Assembly: GCF_001591345.1 (NCBI RefSeq)
Contig: NZ_BCUS01000060.1
Location: 1-37,323, forward strand
Length of the DNA stretch: 37,323 bases
Source: Variovorax boronicumulans NBRC 103145
GTDB lineage: Bacteria > Pseudomonadota > Gammaproteobacteria > Burkholderiales > Burkholderiaceae_C
Direction of reading: 5' to 3'
Under the pieces are notes generated by a model. The model was not told the DNA's origin. It saw only the letters and a list, made by a program, of their open reading frames with translations, and made no database searches. Both the position numbers and the translations under genes were made by a program. Positions 8,331 to 14,170 of this stretch are shown piece after piece (the stretch's first letter is position 1; each line of letters begins with the position of its first letter).

Positions 8331-9311
8331 TCACTCGGGGCTGATCTTGAGTTGCAGTTTCTCGATGATGGCCCGATTGTGGGCGGTCGTGGCGTCCAGC
8401 GTCTGGCGCAGCTGCACCAGCGTCGCCTCGCGCGGCAGATCGTAATTCTGCGCGAGCAGCGCCTCGCGGAACTTCGGCGCCTGCACGGCCCGGGCCACCT
8501 CGGCGCGGATTTTCTCCTGCAGCGCCGGCGGCATGCTGCTGAGCACGAACACGCCCACGCTCGCGTCGGGCATCACGAAGTCGGGCAGGCCCAGCTCGCC
8601 GAAGGTGGGCACGTCGGGCAGGAAGCGCGAGCGTTTCGACGACGCTACGGCCAGCGCCTTGATCTTGCCGCTGCGGATCTGCGAAGTGACGTTGCTCACC
8701 ACCTCGAAGGTCAGCTGCACCTGGTTGCCCATGAGGTCGACCAGCGCCGGCGCCGAGCCCTTGTACGGCACCACGAGGATGTCGTTGCCGCTGCGCGCGC
8801 GCAGCATCTCGCCCAGCAGGTTGGAGCGCGTGCCCGTGCTCAGGTTGGCCACGCTGACCGAGCGCGGATGTTGTTTGGCATGCGCCAGCAGGTCGTTCAC
8901 CGTGTTCGGCGGGAAGCCGGCATTGGCCACCAGCACATGGAACATGCCCGTCACCTCGCCGACGTAGGTGAAGGTCTTGAGCGGGTCGAAGGGCGTCTTC
9001 ACCGTGAGCGGAATGTCGGACAGCAAGCTCGACGGCCCGACCATCAGCGTGTAGCCGTCGGCCGGCGCAGCCATCAGCGCGCGCTCGGCAATGACGGCGG
9101 AGCCGCCCGGCTTGTTGTCCACCAGCACGGTCTGGCCGAGGTTCGTGCGCAGCTGTTCGGCGAGCAGCCGCGCCGCCGCGTCGGAGATGCCGCCCGGCGG
9201 CGCGGGAACGATCAGCCGGATGGGCTTGTCGGGCCAGGCCTGGGCCGAGGCTGTGCCGCAGCACAGCGCGGCCAGGAAGAGAAGGGAGGCTCGCAGCAGA
9301 TGCAGACACAT
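8331..9311 (-). CDS. Bug/TctC-family periplasmic solute-binding receptor (second copy)
   Basis: A 326-residue Bug-family receptor. A clean signal peptide (hydrophobic LLRASLLFLAALCCG, cleavage after ASA) is followed by the family hallmark KPIRLIVPAPPGGISDAAAR. Later family motifs are VLVDNKPGGSAVIAERALM, VPYKGSAPALVDLMGNQVQL and SRFLPDVPTFGELGLPDF. The mature protein should be periplasmic and deliver a small carboxylate-like ligand. The ATG at 9311 has a TGAGGA ribosome site. It is clearly diverged from the Bug protein at 4217-5188, so the two probably do not bind the same ligand equally. No TctAB permease genes are nearby. It starts a leftward pair with the AraC gene and diverges from BKACE copy 2. 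Confidence 0.9.
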   Translation of the reverse strand: MCLHLLRASLLFLAALCCGTASAQAWPDKPIRLIVPAPPGGISDAAARLLAEQLRTNLGQTVLVDNKPGGSAVIAERALMAAPADGYTLMVGPSSLLSDIPLTVKTPFDPLKTFTYVGEVTGMFHVLVANAGFPPNTVNDLLAHAKQHPRSVSVANLSTGTRSNLLGEMLRARSGNDILVVPYKGSAPALVDLMGNQVQLTFEVVSNVTSQIRSGKIKALAVASSKRSRFLPDVPTFGELGLPDFVMPDASVGVFVLSSMPPALQEKIRAEVARAVQAPKFREALLAQNYDLPREATLVQLRQTLDATTAHNRAIIEKLQLKISPE

Positions 9312-9357
9312 GGTTCGTCCTCAGGTGGAAGAGACAAGAAGGGCGTGCGGATTCTGT

Positions 9358-9388
9358 GGCGCCACCTCTGCTGGATGCTTGGCGCCAC
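9358..9388. promoter_or_regulatory. candidate AraC-type operator: repeated GGCGCCAC, 23 bp apart
   Basis: GGCGCCAC occurs at 9358-9365 and again at 9381-9388, in the 237-bp region between the divergent Bug receptor and BKACE copy 2 genes. The first copy is part of a perfect 10-bp palindrome, GTGGCGCCAC (9356-9365). Two same-direction copies about two helical turns apart fit an AraC-family site. Binding by the regulator at 7265-8305 is inferred from position only. Confidence 0.35.
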
Positions 9389-9548
9389 GCGTCGGCCACT
9401 TACCGGATCGCGACAGCGACACCTGTCTTTGCACGCGCCGTTCCAATGCCCCAGAAAAACAAAACCGCGCCCCCGATGAGCAAGAAGTTTTCGCAGCTGC
9501 GCCAGAAACTTTGGCTGCAAGCGCAACCCTTTCACCGGAGACAACCCC

Positions 9549-10607
9549 ATGAACTTCCTCGACGGCCACCTGTATCCAGAGAACCAGCAGCCCCTGATCA
9601 TCACGGCCGCGCCCTATGCACCGGGCTGGATTCCCGCCGACTTCCCGGAAGACATTCCGGTCACGATGGAAGAGCAGATCCAGAAGGCGGTCGATTGCTA
9701 CGAAGCCGGCGCCACCGTGCTGCACCTGCATGTGCGCGAGGCCAACGGCAAGGGCAGCAAGCGCCTGTCGATGTTCAACGAACTGATCGCCGGCGTGCGC
9801 GCCCGCGTGCCCGAGATGGTCATCCAGGTGGGCGGCTCCATCAGCTTCGCGCCCGAGGACGACGGCGCCGCCGCCAAGTGGCTCAGCGACGACACGCGCC
9901 ACATGCTGGCCGAGCTCACGCCCAGGCCCGACCAGGTCACGGTGACCGTCAACACCACGCAGATGAACGTGACCGAGCACGCGGGCCTGGACGACTTCAA
10001 GGGCCTGTCGCGCGGCGACCCGCGGCTGTACTCGACCTACAGGGACATGATCGTTCCCTCGAACCCCAGCTGGGTGGAAGAGCACATCCGCCGCCTCACG
10101 GCCGCGGGCATCCAGAGCGAGTTCCAGTGCTACAACATCAACAGCTTCGAGACCATCGAACGCATGATCCGCCGCGGCGTCTACAAGGGCCCGCTGGTGA
10201 TGAACTGGGTGGCCATCAGCGGCGGCATGGACCAGGCGAACATCTACAACCTGGCCAACTTCCTGCGCGCCGCACCCGACGGCGCGGTGGTCACCGTGGA
10301 GAGCTCGGTGCTCAACGTGCTGCCCGTGAACATGATCGGCATCGCCCTGGGCCTGCACGTGCGCTGCGGCATCGAGGACGTGCTGTGGAACCAGACCCGC
10401 ACCGGCAAGATGAGCTCGGTCGAGCAGATCAAGCAGCTCGTGCGCATCGCGACCGAGTTCGGCCGCCCCATCGCCACGGCGCAGCAGGCGCGCGAGATCA
10501 TGAAGATCGGCGTGTTCTACGAAACCACCGAAGAGACGCTGCAGGCCAACGGCTTCGCGCCCAACCGCAACGGGGCGCAGCAGGGCTTCCTGCGCAAGCC
10601 GGCCTGA
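9549..10607 (+). CDS. BKACE (DUF849) beta-keto acid cleavage enzyme, copy 2
   Basis: A 352-residue BKACE enzyme, same length as copy 1 (6112-7170) and aligning to it without gaps. It keeps HLHVRE (59-64), IQVGGSISFAPE and TVESSVLNV, so it should be catalytically competent. Differences cluster around residues 150-175, where copy 1 reads TSREIPAIFEAYKEM and copy 2 LSRGDPRLYSTYRDM, and near 295-315. That suggests altered substrate fit. A CCGGAGAC ribosome site precedes the ATG. It diverges from the second Bug receptor and is followed by a GC-rich hairpin, then the separate Rieske promoter. It likely cleaves a related but different beta-keto acid; copy 1 and copy 2 may also be a simple duplication. 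Confidence 0.9.
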   Translation: MNFLDGHLYPENQQPLIITAAPYAPGWIPADFPEDIPVTMEEQIQKAVDCYEAGATVLHLHVREANGKGSKRLSMFNELIAGVRARVPEMVIQVGGSISFAPEDDGAAAKWLSDDTRHMLAELTPRPDQVTVTVNTTQMNVTEHAGLDDFKGLSRGDPRLYSTYRDMIVPSNPSWVEEHIRRLTAAGIQSEFQCYNINSFETIERMIRRGVYKGPLVMNWVAISGGMDQANIYNLANFLRAAPDGAVVTVESSVLNVLPVNMIGIALGLHVRCGIEDVLWNQTRTGKMSSVEQIKQLVRIATEFGRPIATAQQAREIMKIGVFYETTEETLQANGFAPNRNGAQQGFLRKPA

Positions 10608-10618
10608 TACCGCTTCCA

Positions 10619-10637
10619 CCGCTTCCCCGGGGGGCGG
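10619..10637 (+). terminator. possible terminator hairpin after BKACE copy 2
   Basis: A GC-rich inverted repeat (CCGC...CCCC/GGGG...GCGG) lies 12 nt after the BKACE stop and runs directly into the -35 box of the next promoter. It has only TT after it, so termination is uncertain. It may insulate the Rieske gene from upstream readthrough. Confidence 0.3.
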
Positions 10638-10667
10638 TTGACGTACCGACTGGTCAGTCGGTAGACT
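10638..10667 (+). promoter_or_regulatory. sigma70-type promoter of the Rieske oxygenase gene
   Basis: TTGACG at 10638-10643 (5 of 6 to the -35 consensus) and TAGACT at 10662-10667 (4 of 6 to the -10 consensus) are separated by 18 bp. The predicted start of transcription near 10674 leaves a leader of about 46 nt before the ATG at 10720. The whole spacer is occupied by a palindromic operator. Confidence 0.6.
10644..10663. promoter_or_regulatory. palindromic TetR-type operator inside the Rieske promoter
   Basis: TACCGACT-N4-AGTCGGTA is a perfect inverted repeat with 8-bp arms. It fills the space between the -35 and -10 boxes, so a bound repressor would block RNA polymerase. ACCGAC/GTCGGT half-sites are typical of TetR-family operators. 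The TetR gene at 12004-12609, downstream in the same direction, is the obvious candidate ligand-responsive repressor; that link is inference. Confidence 0.65.
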
Positions 10668-10719
10668 GGGCCGATCGCGCAGCTCACCGGGCTGCATCGC
10701 ATCGCACAGAAAGCCCCCG

Positions 10720-11874
10720 ATGAGCGAGAACTTCGCAGCCGAACTCCATCGCCGAGCGACCACGGCCCTGCAGGCCGGGCGCGCCGACGCGCAAGGGGAG
10801 GGCGACCGTGTGCCGGTCGGTCAGTACACCGACGAGGCCATCGCACGCGACGAGCGGCGGCTGCTGCAGCGGCATCCGCAGCCGGTGGCCGCCAGCGCCT
10901 CGCTCGCGTCGCCCGGTGCCTGGCTGTCGCTCACGCACACCGGCGTGCCGCTGCTGCTGGTGCGCCAGGAGAACGGGCAGGTGCAGGCCTTCTTGAACGT
11001 GTGTCGCCACCGCGGCGCGCGCGTGGTGCCCGAGGGCAGCGGCAGCGAAGCGCGCGCCTTCGTCTGCCCATACCACGCGTGGACCTACAAGCCCGACGGC
11101 GCCTTGCGCGGCGTGCCCGAGTCCTTCGGCTTTCCCTGCCTGAAGCAGGACGAGTCGGGCCTGCGCCGGCTGGCCACGGTCGAGCGCGCGGGCGTGGTCT
11201 GGGTCGTGTGCGATCCGTCGCAGGCGGACAGCGACCCCGGCGCGCACCTGGGCGCGCTCATGGACAACCTCGAGTCGCTGGCCGGGCTGCGCGCGCCCGT
11301 GGCCTATGCGCCGCGCACGTACGAGGTCGAGGCCAACTGGAAGCTGCTGGTCGACGGTTCCTTCGAGGCCTACCACTTCAAGGTGGCGCACCGCGACACC
11401 ATCGCCCACATGTTCCTGCACAACCTGCAGGTGATCGACGAGTTCGACCTGAACCGGCGCCTGTACCTGCTCAAGTCGAAGTTCCAGGAGCACCGGCCCG
11501 ACGCCGCCGGTTTCGATCCGCGCCGCTACGGCAACCTGACCTACTTCTTCTTTCCCAACACGACCATCCTGGTGCAGCCCGACCACGCGCAGCTCAGCAT
11601 GCTGGAGCCGCTGGGCGCCGCGCGCACGCGCGTGCACGAGCTCACGCTGATTCCCGAGGCGCCGGCCTCGGAGAAGGCCACGGCGCACTGGGACGCGAAC
11701 GTGGCGCTGTACCGGCGCACGCTCGCGGAAGACTACGCGCTGGCCGAGTCGATCCAGGCCGGGCTGGCGTCGGGCGCGAACGACGCGCTCAGCTTCGGCA
11801 CCTTCGAGTACAGCGCGCCGCGCTTCCATGCGCAGCTCGCGCAGCAGGTGGCGGCGATGCCGGCCGCACGCTGA
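10720..11874 (+). CDS. Rieske non-heme iron oxygenase, alpha subunit
   Basis: A 384-residue Rieske oxygenase that would hydroxylate or dealkylate a small substrate in the cytoplasm using O2 and electrons from a separate reductase. The [2Fe-2S] ligands are C95/H97 (NVCRHRGA) and C116/H119 (CPYHAWTY). The mononuclear iron site shows H219 and H224 in FEAYHFKVAH, with a likely Asp ligand in LAEDYALAESIQAG near residue 340. The residue bridging the two centres is Glu (E216) instead of the usual Asp, a trait known from Rieske enzymes acting on quaternary amines such as carnitine, betaine and stachydrine. No ferredoxin or reductase gene is in the window. It heads a rightward group with the TetR and flavoenzyme genes. 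Confidence 0.9.
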   Translation: MSENFAAELHRRATTALQAGRADAQGEGDRVPVGQYTDEAIARDERRLLQRHPQPVAASASLASPGAWLSLTHTGVPLLLVRQENGQVQAFLNVCRHRGARVVPEGSGSEARAFVCPYHAWTYKPDGALRGVPESFGFPCLKQDESGLRRLATVERAGVVWVVCDPSQADSDPGAHLGALMDNLESLAGLRAPVAYAPRTYEVEANWKLLVDGSFEAYHFKVAHRDTIAHMFLHNLQVIDEFDLNRRLYLLKSKFQEHRPDAAGFDPRRYGNLTYFFFPNTTILVQPDHAQLSMLEPLGAARTRVHELTLIPEAPASEKATAHWDANVALYRRTLAEDYALAESIQAGLASGANDALSFGTFEYSAPRFHAQLAQQVAAMPAAR

Positions 11875-12003
11875 CGCGCGAGGGTGTCGCGCGTGCAACA
11901 ACCAGACCACAAGACACAAGAAAGAATGGCGCGCATCGCGTCTGATCGCCGGTCGCGTCTTCGCGGCATGCGCTCGTCTGCGTGACGCTTTCCAGAACCG
12001 CCG

Positions 12004-12609
12004 ATGGCCACCCTTGCCCCTTCCCGTAAAGAAACGATCCTCGCGCGTGCCGAGCAGCACTTTGCCGACCACGGCTTCCAGGGCGCATCGCTGTCGGCCA
12101 TCGCGCGCGACTGCGAGGTCGGCAACCCGGGGCTGCTGCACCACTTTGCGAGCAAGGAGGTGCTGTACCGCGCCGTGCTCGAGAAGCAGGCCGAGGACCT
12201 GACGGCGCGCATCTGCAAGCGCGTCGAGGCGGCCCCCGACCTGCCTGCGCGGCTGCAGGCGTTCGTCGCGCTGCAGGTCGAGTGGATGCATGCGCGGCCC
12301 ACGGGCTTCAAGCTCGTCACGCGCGAACTGCTCGACAACGCCGAGCGCATCCAGCACGCGCAGACCCGGCCGCTCGAAGGCTTCCTGCAAGCCAGCCTGG
12401 GCCTGGTGGCCGCGGCGCAGGCGGCCGGCCTCGTGCGCGACGACCTGTCGGCCGTGGTGGTGCTCACGCTCATCTTCGGCACGCTCAACTACGCCAAGAT
12501 GGCACGGCCCACCTTCGCCAAGACCTTCGCCGAGCCCGCGCTGAAGAGCGACACGGCCTGGATGAAGGCGATGGCGCGCGACGTGTTGCGCGTCATCTCG
12601 CCGCCCTGA
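12004..12609 (+). CDS. TetR family transcriptional regulator
   Basis: A 201-residue regulator. The N-terminal HTH is clear: ILARAEQHFADHGFQGASLS, then IARDCEVGNPGLLHHFASKE, with the LLHHFASKEVLY recognition-helix segment typical of TetR proteins. The C-terminal ~140 residues are the helical ligand-binding and dimerisation domain. It sits between the Rieske gene (129 nt upstream) and the flavoenzyme gene (51 nt downstream), all on the same strand. The perfect palindrome in the Rieske promoter is its likely target, which would give autoregulation if the three genes are co-transcribed. The ATG at 12004 has no strong ribosome site. The inducer is unknown; the oxygenase substrate or product is the natural guess. 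Confidence 0.9.
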   Translation: MATLAPSRKETILARAEQHFADHGFQGASLSAIARDCEVGNPGLLHHFASKEVLYRAVLEKQAEDLTARICKRVEAAPDLPARLQAFVALQVEWMHARPTGFKLVTRELLDNAERIQHAQTRPLEGFLQASLGLVAAAQAAGLVRDDLSAVVVLTLIFGTLNYAKMARPTFAKTFAEPALKSDTAWMKAMARDVLRVISPP

Positions 12610-12660
12610 TTTTTTCTTTCTCTCTTTCCTTCCCAGCAACCCCGACCAAAGGACGTTCCC

Positions 12661-13638
12661 TTGAAAACCCGCATCACCGAACTCTTCGGCATCCGCCACC
12701 CCATCATCCAGGGCGGCATGCACTACGTCGGCTTCGCCGAGCTGGCCGCGGCCGTCTCCAACGCCGGCGGCCTGGGCATCATCACGGGCCTCACGCAGAA
12801 GACGCCCGAGCTGCTGGCGCGCGAGATCGCGCGCTGCCACGAGATGACCGACAAGCCCTTCGGCGTGAACCTCACCTTCCTGCCGACCTTTGCCTCGCCG
12901 CCGTACCCCGAGTACATCGCGGCCATCGTCGAAGGCGGCATCAAGGCCGTGGAAACCGCGGGCCGCAGCCCCGAGGCCTACATGCCGGCGCTGAAGGCCG
13001 CGGGCATCAAGGTGATCCACAAGTGCACCTCGGTGCGCCACGCGCTCAAGGCCGAGCGCATCGGCTGCGACGCGGTGAGCGTCGACGGCTTCGAGTGCGG
13101 CGGCCACCCCGGCGAGGACGACGTGCCCAACATGATCCTGCTGCCGCGCGCAGCCGAAGAACTGAAGATCCCGTTCGTCGCCTCGGGCGGCATGGCCGAC
13201 GGCCGCAGCCTCGTGGCCGCGCTCGCGCTGGGCGCCGAGGGCATGAACATGGGCACGCGCTTCATCGCCACCAAGGAAGCGCCGGTGCACGCCAACGTGA
13301 AGCAGGCCATCGTCAACGCCTCGGAGCTCGACACGCGCCTGATCATGCGTTCGCTGCGCAACACCGAGCGCGTGATCAACAACGCGGGCGTGGAGCGCCT
13401 CATGGAGATCGAGCGCGCCAAGGGCGACGCGCTGAAGATCGACGACATCATGGACCAGGTCGCCGGCATCTACCCGAAGGTGATGACCGAGGGCCACATG
13501 GACGCCGGCGCCTGGAGCTGCGGCATGGTGGCCGGGCTGATCCACGACGTGCCCAGCTGCGCGGAGCTTATCGACCGCATCATGGCGCAGGCCGATGAAC
13601 TCATCGCCAAGCGCCTGGCGGGCATGCTGAGGGGCTGA
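12661..13638 (+). CDS. nitronate monooxygenase / 2-nitropropane dioxygenase-like FMN protein
   Basis: A 325-residue FMN-dependent TIM-barrel protein of the NMO/2-nitropropane dioxygenase superfamily. Visible motifs are FGIRHPIIQGGMHYVGFAEL at the N-terminus, NAGGLGIITGLT, FECGGHPGEDD with the conserved His region, and SGGMADGRSLVAALALGAEG, the phosphate-binding loop, followed by MGTRFIATKEAP. Family members oxidise alkyl nitronates or act as NAD(P)H:quinone or enoyl reductases, so the exact reaction is open. Translation probably starts at TTG 12661, which has an AAAGGAC ribosome site and gives the normal N-terminus; no suitable ATG exists. It is the last gene of the Rieske-TetR group and ends 4 nt from the convergent pilus operon. 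Confidence 0.85.
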   Translation: MKTRITELFGIRHPIIQGGMHYVGFAELAAAVSNAGGLGIITGLTQKTPELLAREIARCHEMTDKPFGVNLTFLPTFASPPYPEYIAAIVEGGIKAVETAGRSPEAYMPALKAAGIKVIHKCTSVRHALKAERIGCDAVSVDGFECGGHPGEDDVPNMILLPRAAEELKIPFVASGGMADGRSLVAALALGAEGMNMGTRFIATKEAPVHANVKQAIVNASELDTRLIMRSLRNTERVINNAGVERLMEIERAKGDALKIDDIMDQVAGIYPKVMTEGHMDAGAWSCGMVAGLIHDVPSCAELIDRIMAQADELIAKRLAGMLRG

Positions 13639-13642
13639 GCTT

Positions 13643-14170
13643 TCAGTACGTCACGGTCACCGTGATGGTGCTGCTGTAGGGACCCGGTGCCACGTACTGG
13701 CCGGCCGGAATGCGGCCGTAGACGGTGTAGTCCCTCGACACCGTCGTGCCCAGCACGGAGGCCGTGATGTTGTAGCTGTCCGAGACGTTGCTGGCGTTCC
13801 AGACAGTACCGTGCGTGTTGGAGGTGTAGAGGTTGTAGCCCAGCGGCGTGCTGCTGACCGGGCCCACCATCTGCCGGCTGGTGATGGCGCCGGCCGAGCC
13901 CGCGTCGAGGCCGATCGTGTAGGACAGGTTCACCAGCAGGGCGACCAGGGAAGTGACCTTGCCGACGACGGTGATGGTCGTGGTGTTGTCCTTGGGCGTT
14001 GCAACGGCGGGATCGTAGTTGCCGAAGGCCAATGGCGTTGCCGCAGTGACTGTGACAGTGCAGGTGAACACCCCCAGGCCCGTGCACGCGGCCCGCGACG
14101 CGCCCGGGGCCAGCAGCCCCGCCAGCGCCAACGCGGCGGTCAGCGCGGGGACGGCGACACGGGTTCGCAT
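13643..14170 (-). CDS. spore coat U domain (SCPU) protein, last gene of pilus operon
   Basis: A 175-residue secreted protein with a signal peptide cut after SRA, then an SCPU beta-sandwich. It has the family hallmark PLAFGNYDPA, two early cysteines (ACTGLGVFTCTV), and a C-terminal GRIPAGQYVAPGPYSSTITV ending in TVTY. SCPU proteins are subunits of archaic (Csu-type) chaperone-usher pili; the last gene often encodes a tip or terminal subunit, but this one is no longer than a pilin, so its role is unclear. It overlaps the end of the usher gene by 31 nt, indicating translational coupling, and converges tail-to-tail with the flavoenzyme gene. Confidence 0.88.
   Translation of the reverse strand: MRTRVAVPALTAALALAGLLAPGASRAACTGLGVFTCTVTVTAATPLAFGNYDPAVATPKDNTTTITVVGKVTSLVALLVNLSYTIGLDAGSAGAITSRQMVGPVSSTPLGYNLYTSNTHGTVWNASNVSDSYNITASVLGTTVSRDYTVYGRIPAGQYVAPGPYSSTITVTVTY

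Noticed and set aside
9400..9429. TTACCGGAT resembling the ECF -35 box, in the Bug/BKACE copy 2 promoter region
   Set aside because: The sequence 14 bp downstream (CTGTCTT) does not match CGTCTCA, so it is not a fourth copy of the promoter.
12610..12634. 25-nt pure pyrimidine tract with six T's after the TetR stop codon, looking like a terminator tail
   Set aside because: No convincing hairpin precedes it; only a weak CGCG self-pairing exists in the end of the TetR gene.
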